NCBI GenBank assembly: GCA_016223085.1
Contig: JACRPS010000003.1
Span: 926,274 to 990,273, forward strand
Reading direction: 5' to 3'
DNA: 64,000 nt
From: Chloroflexota bacterium
Lineage (GTDB): Bacteria > Chloroflexota > Anaerolineae > Aggregatilineales > Phototrophicaceae
Shown here: piece after piece, positions 36,873-45,357 of the stretch
Numbering within the stretch: the stretch's first letter is position 1
Layout: the number at the start of each line of letters is the position of its first letter
Position numbers and translations under genes: made by a program
The notes under the pieces: model-generated
Told to the model about the DNA's origin: nothing
Seen by the model: only the letters and a program-made list of their open reading frames with translations
The model's database searches: none

Positions 36873-38006
36873 TTATACGACAGGCTTTTCAATCGGCAGA
36901 CTGATCGTGAAGGTGCTGCCCTCGCCGACCACGCTGGTCACGTTCACCATGCCGTTATGCAGTTGGGCCACGCCGCGCACAATCGCCAGCCCCGCGCCAG
37001 CGCCCTGATCTTCGTACTGAGTGCGGTCTACCTGGTAAAAGACCTCCCAGATATGCTCCAGTTCCGCCGCCGGAATCCCGCGCCCTTCATCCCGCACCCA
37101 GATATGGATGTGGCTATCCGACGCATCCGCCCCCAGCGTGATCGGCTTGCCAGGAGGGGAGAACTTCACTGCGTTGCTCAACAGATGGCCGATGGCGATG
37201 GTCAGGTATTCGGCGTCGCCAACAAAGACCGGCACGTCGCCGGCAATCTGGATGATGAGAGGATAAGTGCCGTCCTGCAGTGCCTTCACCCGCGCCCGCG
37301 CCGCCGAAAACAGGTCATCCAGGCTGTAAATCGGGCAGCGCCGCCACTCGAACGTCTTCTGCGCGTCGCCGGTTTCCATCTCCACCAGCAGGATGAAGTT
37401 TTCGATCAGGTTCCGCAGCCGGTCCGCGCCGGCGCTGACGCCTTTCAGGTACGACAGCACATCAGTTTCGTTCAGGCCGTTGGCGTCGGCGTTGTTCAGC
37501 ATGTCGGAGTAGGCCACAACAAAGGTCAGCGGCGTGCGGAATTCGTGGTTCAGAATGGTGAGAATCTGCCGCTTAAGCTGGGACAGCGACTCGATATGCG
37601 CGTCGGCAATCGCCTTCTGGCGCAGCAGCCGGCCTTCGATCTTCACCAGCAGATCGGTCGGGTCGTAGGGCTTGACGATGTAGTCGTCCACCCCCAGCCG
37701 CAGCCCTTTATAAATATCGTTTCGCTCGCCCTTGGCGGTCAGGAAAATAAAGGGGATGTTCAACCACTGCGGCTGCTGCCGGACGGTCTTAAACAACTCC
37801 ACGCCGTCCATCTGGGGCATCATGATGTCCGAAACGATCAAATCCGGCGGCCCGGACTGGCCCTGGAGCACGGCCAGCGCCTCAACCCCATTCTGGGCGA
37901 TCTGCACGTTATACCCGTCCAGTTCCAGGATGTCGCGGATGCCTTCCAGCAGGTGCTGGTCATCCTCAACCACCAGAATGGTCGCTTTTCTCCCCCCGGT
38001 TTTCAC
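36873..38006 (-). CDS. Receiver-histidine kinase (REC-HisKA-HATPase)
   Basis: Residues 8-125 are a receiver with acceptor Asp60 (LIVSDIMMPQMDG) and Lys112 (VKPYD). HisKA has His154 in ILNHEFRTPLTFVVAYSD, and the HATPase shows LLSNAVKFSPPG and DEGRGIP. There is no sensor, so this is a REC-first kinase like the 26034 gene. The preferred start is GTG 38006, with GGGAG 8 bases upstream; a TTG at 38021 is also in frame. It lies just upstream of pspA on the same strand with a 76-base gap. Confidence 0.9.
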   Translation of the reverse strand: MKTGGRKATILVVEDDQHLLEGIRDILELDGYNVQIAQNGVEALAVLQGQSGPPDLIVSDIMMPQMDGVELFKTVRQQPQWLNIPFIFLTAKGERNDIYKGLRLGVDDYIVKPYDPTDLLVKIEGRLLRQKAIADAHIESLSQLKRQILTILNHEFRTPLTFVVAYSDMLNNADANGLNETDVLSYLKGVSAGADRLRNLIENFILLVEMETGDAQKTFEWRRCPIYSLDDLFSAARARVKALQDGTYPLIIQIAGDVPVFVGDAEYLTIAIGHLLSNAVKFSPPGKPITLGADASDSHIHIWVRDEGRGIPAAELEHIWEVFYQVDRTQYEDQGAGAGLAIVRGVAQLHNGMVNVTSVVGEGSTFTISLPIEKPVV

Positions 38007-38079
38007 GAATGGCGCTCCCAATGGACATTAGCTTTCAACATTACTATGGCATTACCCCGGATTTTCGTCAATAGAGAAA

Positions 38080-39096
38080 TTAAGACGTGCGATGAATGTC
38101 AAGCAAATCAGACAGCACCGCGAAGCCGGTAGACAGCCGCCCCGCCCCTGCTCCGACCAGCGTCACGCTGCCCAGCAGATCGGTAACGTAGGTGATGGCA
38201 TTGGTTGCGCCGGAAACAGCCGCCAGCGGGTCGCTTAACGGCAGGCGCATGGGGCGCACGCTGCCACCCTCCGGCGTCACGCGGGCGATCAGCTTCCAGC
38301 GTTCGCCAGCCTGCCGCGCCGCTTCCATATCCTGCGGCGTGATACCGGTGATGCCGCGCACGTCCAGGTCATGCAACGCCAACGGTGTGCCAAACAGCAC
38401 GCCGGACAGGATAACCAGCTTGGCCGCCGCGTCCCAGCCCTCGACATCGGCGGCGGGGTTGGCCTCGGCATACCCCAGCCGCTGCGCCTGCTGGAGCGCC
38501 TCGGCATACGACAGCCCCGTGCCCATCTGCGTCAGAATATAATTGGTGGTCCCGTTCAGAATGCCACGCGCCTCGCTGATCCGGCATCCGGCCAAATCCT
38601 GCTGCGCTAGCCGTAGCACCGGCGTGCCCGCCATCACCGTGCCCTCGAAGCACAGCCGCAGCCCGGCCAACCGGGCGCGTTCGTGCAGGGCTTCGTAAGC
38701 CACCACCAGCGGCCCTTTGTTCGCCAGCACCAGATGTTTGCCGCTGTCCAGCGCGGCATAACACACGTCCAGCGCCGGCTGCCCGGTTTGCAGGTCCGTC
38801 GGGCTGACTTCCACCACCACATCGGCGTTGGACTGCCGTACCAGCGTCAGCGCGTCCCAGTTGCGCGTCAGGCCGTAGACGTGCGGGTAATGCCCCAGGT
38901 GGCCTTTCCCAATCGCTTCAAGCAGTTGCGCCGTGTCCAGCCCGTCGGGGTGATAGAGCGTGCCCCGGCTGCGCGTGGCAACCGCAACGATTTCACCGTG
39001 AAAATTGTGCGCCGATTGCAGTTCCGCCGCCCTGTCGCGCAGGATTTCGGCCAGCCCCTGCCCCACCACGCCAAACCCGATGATGGCAATCCGCAT
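38080..39096 (-). CDS. hom: Homoserine dehydrogenase
   Basis: It catalyses NAD(P)H-dependent conversion of aspartate semialdehyde to homoserine in the threonine/methionine pathway. The Rossmann motif IGFGVVGQGLAEIL opens the protein; a mid-section has NKGPLVVAYEAL, GTVMAGTPV, GILNGTTNYIL and the catalytic-domain stretch AEANPAADVEGWDAAAKL. At 338 residues it has no C-terminal ACT domain, so feedback inhibition by threonine through ACT is not expected. The start at 39096 has a GGGGGG stretch upstream; the longer frame to 39198 is made partly of a palindromic repeat. Confidence 0.94.
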   Translation of the reverse strand: MRIAIIGFGVVGQGLAEILRDRAAELQSAHNFHGEIVAVATRSRGTLYHPDGLDTAQLLEAIGKGHLGHYPHVYGLTRNWDALTLVRQSNADVVVEVSPTDLQTGQPALDVCYAALDSGKHLVLANKGPLVVAYEALHERARLAGLRLCFEGTVMAGTPVLRLAQQDLAGCRISEARGILNGTTNYILTQMGTGLSYAEALQQAQRLGYAEANPAADVEGWDAAAKLVILSGVLFGTPLALHDLDVRGITGITPQDMEAARQAGERWKLIARVTPEGGSVRPMRLPLSDPLAAVSGATNAITYVTDLLGSVTLVGAGAGRLSTGFAVLSDLLDIHRTS

Positions 39097-39124
39097 GAGA
39101 ACCCCCCTTTTTGACGACAAAAAT

Positions 39125-39152
39125 GCAGGGACACGATCTATCGTATCCCTAC
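39125..39152. repeat. Palindromic repeat, copy 7
   Basis: Arms GCAGGGACACGAT and ATCGTATCCCTAC, one mismatch. It is upstream of homoserine dehydrogenase. Confidence 0.85.
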
Positions 39153-39207
39153 CAACAAACACAACCTTTCGTGTCCGGGCAATGATACCGCACGGCACAA
39201 ATTTGCG

Positions 39208-40242
39208 TTATTCGTCGTAGCTGCCGCTGCTGTAGACGTAGACCGCCGCGCCGGTGTCCTCGGAGATCGAGAAATCAAACTCATCCGCCGACCAGTCGTA
39301 CAGCCACCTGGCGTCGGTGATGCTCATGTTGACGCAGCCGTGACTCTGCCGGTAGCCAAACCCATCGTGCCAGTACGTGCCGTGCAGGGCGATGTCGCCG
39401 TCAAAGTACATTGTCCAGGGTACATCCTGCAGGTAGTAAAAATCCGGGCGCTGGTAGGCGCCGCTCATGTCGGTGGTCGGATAGCGCAGGTAAATGTGGA
39501 ATAGCCCTTCGTTGGTGCCCCAGTCCTTGAGGCCGGACGAAATCAGCGTGGCAAACACCGGCGTTTCGCCCTCGTAGGCAACCAGCACCTGCTCGTACAG
39601 GTCAACGCTCACCCATTTGTGGGTATCTATCTCAGCCGGGCGCCTAATAGGGGTGATTTTGGCGACATCGTACTGGTGTACCCACTGGCCGTCGCCAATC
39701 TGATACCAGCGTTTGCCGTCCACCTCGACATGGGTGTACAGCGACACGCGGGTGTAGCGGTACAGGAACGGATTCGCCGGTGATTCATCGCCGCCGGGAA
39801 CCGCCGCCGGGCGCAGGTGGCGCAGCGTCCAGGCCATCGGGTACGGCAGGCCATCCTCTGGCAGACGCACGCCGGCGAAGCGCGAAATTACCACGTCGTC
39901 GCTGAGGTAAGTGCGCAGCGTCCACTGCTGATCGCCAATCTGCATCCAGTCGCCCTGTGTCGCCTCAACCGTAACGTAGCTGTAGCCGCCTGTTGTCGCC
40001 GTCACCCTGCCGCCGGGCGCGTCATAGACCTGCATTCCAGCCTGAACGCGGCGGTAGGTGCGGCTGGTCAATTCAGCCTCGTCTACCACCAGCGGGCGCA
40101 CGTCTGGTTCAGGATAGGCTTCCAGCACGGCATCCGGCACGCCGGTGGTGGCATCACAGCCGGGGATGTCGGCACAGGCGTCCTGAGCCAGCGCCGCCGG
40201 AACGGGCAGCAGGAGCAGCAGCAACAGCAGTAATCGTTTCAT
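39208..40242 (-). CDS. Secreted L,D-transpeptidase (YkuD)
   Basis: A signal peptide (MKRLLLLLLLLLPVPAALAQ) precedes about 200 residues that may form SH3-like binding segments and a C-terminal YkuD domain with the active-site motif HGTYWHDGFGYRQSHGCVNM (catalytic Cys in SHGC). Such enzymes cross-link peptidoglycan stem peptides or attach proteins to the wall. The ATG at 40242 is selected since the signal peptide begins there and an AGGA site lies 8 bases upstream; the frame runs open further up to 40437 but includes repeat sequence. Confidence 0.92.
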   Translation of the reverse strand: MKRLLLLLLLLLPVPAALAQDACADIPGCDATTGVPDAVLEAYPEPDVRPLVVDEAELTSRTYRRVQAGMQVYDAPGGRVTATTGGYSYVTVEATQGDWMQIGDQQWTLRTYLSDDVVISRFAGVRLPEDGLPYPMAWTLRHLRPAAVPGGDESPANPFLYRYTRVSLYTHVEVDGKRWYQIGDGQWVHQYDVAKITPIRRPAEIDTHKWVSVDLYEQVLVAYEGETPVFATLISSGLKDWGTNEGLFHIYLRYPTTDMSGAYQRPDFYYLQDVPWTMYFDGDIALHGTYWHDGFGYRQSHGCVNMSITDARWLYDWSADEFDFSISEDTGAAVYVYSSGSYDE

Positions 40243-40271
40243 GATGAAATTCCTCATTGCAATAGGGAGAT

Positions 40272-40299
40272 GTAGGGACACGATATATCGTGTCCCTAC
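40272..40299. repeat. Palindromic repeat, copy 8
   Basis: Perfect palindrome, outer arms GTAGGGACACGAT and ATCGTGTCCCTAC. It is in the divergent gap between the transpeptidase and the propeller gene. Confidence 0.85.
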
Positions 40300-40400
40300 A
40301 GATATATCGTCGCAATTCACTACTCTCACAGTTTTATTCGTAGCAAGAGTATGCAAAAAATGGCAAAATTTCTCCAGCATCGTTACCCTACGTTCAGCCG

Positions 40401-41195
40401 ATGATCGGCAGTCTGCGGGAGTTGGGATTGAAAACACTGGCGCTGGTTTCCACCGGGTTGGTCAGCCTGTTCACGCTGCTGGCGCTGGCCGCGCTGGCGG
40501 TGGCGCCGATGCTGGCACACGGCGGGCAGTTGGCGTACCTGTCGAACTGCGGCGGCCAGTGGGACATTTACCTGCTGGATACCGCCCACAGCCGCAGCGT
40601 CAATGTAACCCGCAGCGCCGTCAACGAAAACGCCTTCATCTGGTCGCCGGAAGGCCAGCAGTTAGGCTTCCTGTTTTACACCGGCGCGCTGCAAAACATC
40701 TATGCGCTGACCATCCCAGGCGGCCAGCCGCGCCCGACGACGCTGGAACTGGACACGTGGCTGGACGGGCTGGTGCAGCCGACGCCGGTACGCGGTGACT
40801 GGTCGCGTGACCACACGCGGCGGGTGTACGAACTGGCCGACGAACTGTACATCATGGATCGCGGCGTCTCGCGCCAGCTCACCGATAACACCTACACTGA
40901 CGCCAGCCCATCGTGGTCGCCGGACGAACGGCAGATCGCGTTTGCGTCCAGCCGGGATGGCAGCCTGGACATCTACGTAATGAACAGTGACGGTAGCAAC
41001 GTTGAACGCCTGACCAACGATGCCGCCCGCGATTCGTCGCCCGCCTGGTCGCCGGATGGTCGTGAGATCGCGTTTACATCGCTGCGCAACGGTAATGCCG
41101 AAATTTACCTGATGGACACACGCGGCCAAAACATGCGCCGGCTGACGGCCAACACCTGCTGGGATGACCGCGCCGCCTGGCGTCCCGGCCCATAA
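40401..41195 (+). CDS. PD40/TolB-like beta-propeller with N-terminal membrane anchor
   Basis: The 264 residues begin with a hydrophobic segment (about 10-38) and continue with four PD40-type repeats bearing WSPDGREIAF and DIYVMNSDGSN motifs. These propellers usually bind proteins or ligands outside the membrane; this one is short, so it may form a partial propeller. A second, longer paralogue follows after 63 bases. Confidence 0.85.
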   Translation: MIGSLRELGLKTLALVSTGLVSLFTLLALAALAVAPMLAHGGQLAYLSNCGGQWDIYLLDTAHSRSVNVTRSAVNENAFIWSPEGQQLGFLFYTGALQNIYALTIPGGQPRPTTLELDTWLDGLVQPTPVRGDWSRDHTRRVYELADELYIMDRGVSRQLTDNTYTDASPSWSPDERQIAFASSRDGSLDIYVMNSDGSNVERLTNDAARDSSPAWSPDGREIAFTSLRNGNAEIYLMDTRGQNMRRLTANTCWDDRAAWRPGP

Positions 41196-41258
41196 GACCA
41201 AACCCGTTAACCGCAAATCGGGTAGTATGGGTGTAGATGAGTCAGGGGAGCAGAGCCG

Positions 41259-42281
41259 GTGAATGTTAAACCTCGATTGGCAGCCACCATCGCCGGGCTG
41301 TGCCTGCTGACGGTGATGGCAACCGTTACGCTGGCGCGCGTGCTGCCCGGCAGTTCGCAACTGGTGTATATCTCGTCCCGTGACGGCAGCTATAAACTCT
41401 ACACAGTGGATGTGGAACGGCAGATTACGCGGCTGCTGACCAACCGCCGTATCGTGCCCTGCTGCCTGTCATGGTCGCCGGATGGCGAGCGCCTGATTTT
41501 TATGGCGGCAGTCCAGAATCAGTTTGAGCTGTTTATGGTTAGCGCCGGCGGCAACGATCTGCGCCAGCTGACGCAGGACAACGGCAGGCGGATAGACCGT
41601 CCGGTGTGGTCGCCGGATGGCCGCCAGATTGTGTTTGTTTCCCACCGTGACGGCAATCTGGAAATCTACACCCTTGATACTACCGACGCCAGTCTGCGCC
41701 GCCTGACGGACAACACGGCGCTTGACAATACACCGGCCTGGTCGCCGGACGGACAGGAGATCGCGTTTGTATCCAACCGGGATGGCAACCGTGACATTTA
41801 CGTAATGAAGGCCGACGGCAGCGACATCCGGCGGCTGACTGATCACACCGGCGCTGATTACGGGCCGGCCTGGTCGCCGGATGGGCAGCGTATCGCCTTT
41901 AATTCCAGCCGCACCGGCAACACCCAGATTTATATCATGGATGCCGATGGTGCAAATACCCAGGCGTTGACCAGCGGCGATGTGCCCAACTGGATGCCGG
42001 TATGGTCGCCGGACGGCCAGCATCTGCTATTTTTGTCCAGCCGCCGGGGGCAGGTTGGCATTCATCTGATGGCTGCCGATGGCCGCTACCTACGCCTGCT
42101 GACCAACAACTCGATGAACGATTCGGTGCCAGTCTGGTCGCCCGACGGACAGTTTATCGCCTACGCCAGCAACATCAGCGGCAACCCGGAAATCTTTGTG
42201 ATGCGCCTCAGCGATGGCAGCATCAACCGGCTGACCGACAACCGCTGGTTTACTGACAACATTCCGGTCTGGCGACCATGA
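41259..42281 (+). CDS. PD40/TolB-like beta-propeller, exported
   Basis: A 340-residue protein starting at GTG 41259 with GGGGAG upstream. After a membrane segment (about 8-28) come six to seven repeats of about 40 residues, each with WSPDGQ(E/R)I(A/V)FVS and (E/D)IY motifs. This fits a six- or seven-bladed propeller. It is a paralogue of the 40401 gene; both may be exported binding proteins. Partner unknown. Confidence 0.87.
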   Translation: MNVKPRLAATIAGLCLLTVMATVTLARVLPGSSQLVYISSRDGSYKLYTVDVERQITRLLTNRRIVPCCLSWSPDGERLIFMAAVQNQFELFMVSAGGNDLRQLTQDNGRRIDRPVWSPDGRQIVFVSHRDGNLEIYTLDTTDASLRRLTDNTALDNTPAWSPDGQEIAFVSNRDGNRDIYVMKADGSDIRRLTDHTGADYGPAWSPDGQRIAFNSSRTGNTQIYIMDADGANTQALTSGDVPNWMPVWSPDGQHLLFLSSRRGQVGIHLMAADGRYLRLLTNNSMNDSVPVWSPDGQFIAYASNISGNPEIFVMRLSDGSINRLTDNRWFTDNIPVWRP

Positions 42282-42284
42282 CAG

Positions 42285-42290
42285 TATAAT
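42285..42290 (+). promoter_or_regulatory. -10-like TATAAT before palindromic repeat
   Basis: TATAAT ends 2 bases before palindrome copy 9 and 55 bases before the lyase gene. The -35 region is weak. Confidence 0.4.
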
Positions 42291-42292
42291 CG

Positions 42293-42320
42293 GTAGGGGT
42301 GCACAGCCGTGCGCCCCTAC
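42293..42320. repeat. Palindromic repeat, copy 9
   Basis: Outer arms GTAGGGG and CCCCTAC, inner GCAC and GTGC mostly paired. It is in the short gap before the CitE-like gene. Confidence 0.75.
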
Positions 42321-42345
42321 GGAACAAGGTATCGGGCGGTGAACG

Positions 42346-43224
42346 ATGCAACGGATTCGACGAGCGCTGCTGTTTATGCCGGGCGACGACCGGCGCAAGA
42401 TCGAAAAAGGAGCCGCGCTGGGCGTGGACTCGGTCATCATGGATTTGGAGGACGGCGTTGCCCTCAGCCGCAAGTCCGACGCTCGCGCTGTTACCGCCGC
42501 CGCGCTGCGCGAACTCAGCTTTGGCCGCACCGAAAAGCTGGTGCGGGTGAACGCGATCAGCGGCCCACTGTGGGCGGACGATGTGGCGCAAACAGTTGAG
42601 GCTCAGCCGGACGGCTACGTGGTGCCGAAGGTCGAAGCGGCGGACGAGATTCAGCGTATCAGCGCCGCGATTGCCGAGGCCGAATCCCGCAACGGCTGGC
42701 AGCCGGGCGGTATCTGCCTGCTGGCGATCATCGAAACGGCGCGCGGCGTTGTCAACCTGCGCGACATTGCGGAAAGCGACTCCCGACTGGGCGCACTGAT
42801 TTTCGGCGCGGAAGACCTGGCGGGTGACATCGGTGCGACCCGCAGCGCCGACGGCTGGGAAGTGTTTTACGCCCGCAGCGCCGTTGTTATTCATGCGAAG
42901 GCCGCCGGCCTGCAGGCGATTGATACGCCCTATATTGATCTTAACGACCTGGATGGACTGGCCGCCGATACCCACCGCGCGGCGGCTATGGGCTACAGCG
43001 GCAGGCTGGCGATCCACCCGCGCCAGGTAGGGCCGATTCAGCAGGCGTTCACCCCCTCGGCGGACGACATCGCGCGGGCAAAGCGTCTGCTGGATGCCCA
43101 CGCAGCGCACCAGGCTGCCGGAACCGGCGTGTTTGATCTGGACGGCAAAATGGTAGACATGCCGATGGTGCGCGCGGCGGAAAGCGTGCTGGCACGGGCG
43201 CGCGCCGCCGGGCTTGAGATTTAA
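42346..43224 (+). CDS. HpcH/HpaI-family CoA-ester lyase (CitE-like)
   Basis: The 292-residue protein has the family motifs LLFMPGDDRRKIEKG, SVIMDLEDGV, PKVEAADE and AIIETARGV, with GRLAIHPRQV near the end, as in malyl-CoA, citramalyl-CoA or citryl-CoA lyases. These enzymes split CoA esters in a magnesium-dependent retro-aldol reaction. Substrate cannot be fixed from the sequence. It is preceded by a palindromic repeat and followed closely by a flavoprotein. Confidence 0.9.
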   Translation: MQRIRRALLFMPGDDRRKIEKGAALGVDSVIMDLEDGVALSRKSDARAVTAAALRELSFGRTEKLVRVNAISGPLWADDVAQTVEAQPDGYVVPKVEAADEIQRISAAIAEAESRNGWQPGGICLLAIIETARGVVNLRDIAESDSRLGALIFGAEDLAGDIGATRSADGWEVFYARSAVVIHAKAAGLQAIDTPYIDLNDLDGLAADTHRAAAMGYSGRLAIHPRQVGPIQQAFTPSADDIARAKRLLDAHAAHQAAGTGVFDLDGKMVDMPMVRAAESVLARARAAGLEI

Positions 43225-43226
43225 GC

Positions 43227-43254
43227 GATATGATACGATATCTCGTGCCCCTAC
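43227..43254. repeat. Decayed palindromic repeat, copy 10
   Basis: The right arm ends in CGTGCCCCTAC but the left arm has lost its GTAGGG end. It begins just after the lyase stop codon. Confidence 0.55.
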
Positions 43255-43275
43255 CCATTACAACGAGGACTAATC

Positions 43276-43698
43276 GTGACCATTTTCATTCCTGATTCTC
43301 ACAAAGATCTGTTTGAAAAGCCAGTATACGCCGCGCTGACGACGATCATGCCGGACGGCCAGCCACAGTCCACCGTCGTCTGGACGGACTACGACGGCCA
43401 GTACGTGCGCGTGAACGTGGCGCGGGGACGCCAGAAACTTAAGAATATGGAGCGCAACCCGAAAGTGTCGGTGCTGTTGATTGACCCGCAGGATGCATTC
43501 CGCTGGATTGAAGTGCGCGGCACGGTCGAGGAGATCACCGAACAGGGCGGCGCGGAACACATCGAAGCCTTGTCGCGCAAGTATCTGGGGCGCGGCTATT
43601 ACGGTGACTTCACCCCTGCTGAACGCCGCCAGCAGGAAACGCGGCTGGTGGTGAAAATCAGACCGACCCGTGTCGTGGTCTTTCCCGCGCGGCGTTAG
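43276..43698 (+). CDS. PPOX-class (pyridoxamine 5'-phosphate oxidase-like) flavoprotein
   Basis: A 140-residue split-barrel protein with TTIMPDGQPQSTVVWTDYDG, the strand ending VRVNVARGRQKLKNMERNPKVSVLLID and an RGTVEEITEQGG strand. Members bind FMN or F420 and reduce or oxidise varied substrates. The start is GTG 43276 with GAGG 8 bases upstream. It may be cotranscribed with the lyase (51-base gap). Confidence 0.88.
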   Translation: MTIFIPDSHKDLFEKPVYAALTTIMPDGQPQSTVVWTDYDGQYVRVNVARGRQKLKNMERNPKVSVLLIDPQDAFRWIEVRGTVEEITEQGGAEHIEALSRKYLGRGYYGDFTPAERRQQETRLVVKIRPTRVVVFPARR

Positions 43699-43706
43699 AA
43701 AGTCCT

Positions 43707-43733
43707 GTCGGGGTGGTGTTGCTGTCACCCCGA
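43707..43733. terminator. GC-rich hairpin after the flavoprotein gene
   Basis: GTCGGGGTG and CACCCCGAC form the arms with a short loop 9 bases after the stop codon. No T run follows, so termination is likely but not certain. Confidence 0.45.
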
Positions 43734-43870
43734 CGTACTCGCGCTATCCATAATTCCCCTGCTGATGCCACTATTACCTTAAGCCCTTGCCCCGTCTCGA
43801 TACATCATTAAGGCTAAACCCGCTTGTGTCGCTGTTTGAACCTGGCTATAGTGTTTGTTGAGTCCGGTTC

Positions 43871-44272
43871 ATGACAAATGAGATTAAAGCCATGCCTATT
43901 CGAGATATATCCTTTGCAAATGGTATCTTTTTCGCTCGTGAGATTGGCAAAATTGAGAAGGCCGATGCTGAACAGTGGGCAGAGGCGCTGCGCCAGTGCG
44001 CGGCGGCCAGCCCGGTGCCGGTAGTGATTCTGGTGGATGCGCGGGAGATGACGCTGATCGCCGCCGACGCCAGCAAGGTGTTCAACAAGGCGGCGGAAAC
44101 GCCTAACGTGCGGGTCGCGGCGGTGGCAACCAGCAGGCCGCTGGCAACGGTGATGTCGCGCACGGTGGCGATGATGAGCCGCGTCGGGCAAACGCACGAC
44201 ACGCACGTGTTTACGTCCTACGAGGAAGCGGAACGGTTCGCGCTTAGCCAGGCGGCAGCAGTCCAAACGTAA
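43871..44272 (+). CDS. SpoIIAA/STAS-like protein, function unknown
   Basis: The 133-residue protein alternates strands and helices (PVVILVDAREMTLI, VRVAAVATSRP) and ends with FTSYEEAERFAL, as in SpoIIAA-like proteins. It resembles the 33057 gene in layout. No catalytic motif is present. The start may be ATG 43871 or 43892. It is convergent with the SH3 gene with an 11-base gap. Confidence 0.7.
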   Translation: MTNEIKAMPIRDISFANGIFFAREIGKIEKADAEQWAEALRQCAAASPVPVVILVDAREMTLIAADASKVFNKAAETPNVRVAAVATSRPLATVMSRTVAMMSRVGQTHDTHVFTSYEEAERFALSQAAAVQT

Positions 44273-44276
44273 ACTA

Positions 44277-44294
44277 TGGGGGACTAGCGTCCCC
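44277..44294. terminator. Hairpin between convergent genes
   Basis: GGGGGACTAGCGTCCCCC can form a strong hairpin in the 11-base gap and overlaps the 3' end of the SH3 gene. It may terminate both directions. Confidence 0.5.
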
Positions 44295-45147
44295 CGCTTG
44301 TAGTTGGCGTTGGCGTTAACACGGTGACGTTGTACAGCGGCAGCGCCGCCAGCTGCTCGTCGCTGATGTCAAACAGTTGCGCCAGCCCCCAGCCCGCCGT
44401 TTGCTGATACAGCACGTATAACCAGTCGCTTTCAGCGGTGCGCGCCAGCGGCCTGACCAGGCTGTTAAACGGCACCACTTCCAGCACAGCGGCGCTCAGG
44501 GAAGCCGACGCGCGCAGCCGCACGTTAAAGCGCGTCCGCACCACGCTGTTCTCCGGCACAACTACTTCGCCGCTGCCGTCTACGGTAAAGATCGGCAGCC
44601 CGTCGGCGCTGCCATTCAGTGTCACCGTGAAGTAGGCCACCCACCCCTCGATGTCGGACTCGCTGACATACAGCCAGTCATTGCTGGTGCCGCTGCGCCC
44701 CAGAACCGTCAGCGTATCGCCGGCGTCAAGCTGGGCCGTGATTGGGAAGTTCATGCCCGGGCCGCTGCGGACATTGACCACGCCGTAGGCTGTGACCGTC
44801 ACGTCTTCACCATTGTCTTCCGCCGCTGGCGATGTAACCGGTAGTTCCAGGATATTGCCTTCCACCAGCACGGCGAAAGCCGCTACCCAGCCGTTCTGGC
44901 CGAACGTCAAAATGATGTGCAGCCAGTCGCCGTCTTCGTTGCGCCCATCCACCGGCACTTTGTCACCGGCGGCCAACTGCCCGACAATGTCATACTGCGT
45001 GCCGGGGCCGCTGCGAACGTTGACCGTACCGTAAGCCATCGCCGTCACACCCTCGGCCTGCGCGGCTGCCGGGTTCAACTCCGGCGCGGCGTCCAGCGCC
45101 GTTACCAGCAGCAGCCCGGCTACAAACCTTGTGATTGCGCGTTTCAT
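44284..45147 (-). CDS. Secreted protein with three bacterial SH3 domains
   Basis: A signal peptide (MKRAITRFVAGLLLVTALDA) precedes SH3b repeats. Two full copies share GTVNVRSGPGTQYDIV or GVVNVRSGPGMNFPIT with DWLHI or DWLYV strands, and a third, more degenerate copy starts at VRTRFNVRLRASASLS. Bacterial SH3 domains bind cell-wall peptides. The ATG at 45147 is chosen because the signal peptide begins there; a frame continuing upstream to 45234 lacks sense. Length 287 residues. Confidence 0.85.
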   Translation of the reverse strand: MKRAITRFVAGLLLVTALDAAPELNPAAAQAEGVTAMAYGTVNVRSGPGTQYDIVGQLAAGDKVPVDGRNEDGDWLHIILTFGQNGWVAAFAVLVEGNILELPVTSPAAEDNGEDVTVTAYGVVNVRSGPGMNFPITAQLDAGDTLTVLGRSGTSNDWLYVSESDIEGWVAYFTVTLNGSADGLPIFTVDGSGEVVVPENSVVRTRFNVRLRASASLSAAVLEVVPFNSLVRPLARTAESDWLYVLYQQTAGWGLAQLFDISDEQLAALPLYNVTVLTPTPTTSGGR

Positions 45148-45357
45148 CGCTGTGTTTTGCCTGTTGGGATACTGTGAACACTGACAGGCGGCAATGCGGC
45201 CTGCCATTTTATCTCCATCCAACCGAAGCCGCATACTATACTATCACCGTAAGAACCGTGTTTTAAGGGTACGTTCCGCCTGTACGCCTGAGCCTGCTCC
45301 GGCGTAAGGCGTGTTATCATAGGGGTGCGGGTTGAGACACTGGATACGGGACACACC

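Noticed and set aside
39097-39198. Longer N terminus for homoserine dehydrogenase
   Set aside because: The extra 34 residues cover a palindromic repeat and precede the conserved start MRIAIIGFG.
40243-40437. Longer N terminus for the L,D-transpeptidase
   Set aside because: The extension would hide the signal peptide and is partly translated from palindrome copy 8; it also overlaps the divergent propeller gene.
42293-42320. Riboswitch or leader RNA before the CitE-like gene
   Set aside because: The only structure there is a copy of the dispersed palindrome, which also occurs in places unrelated to starts of genes.
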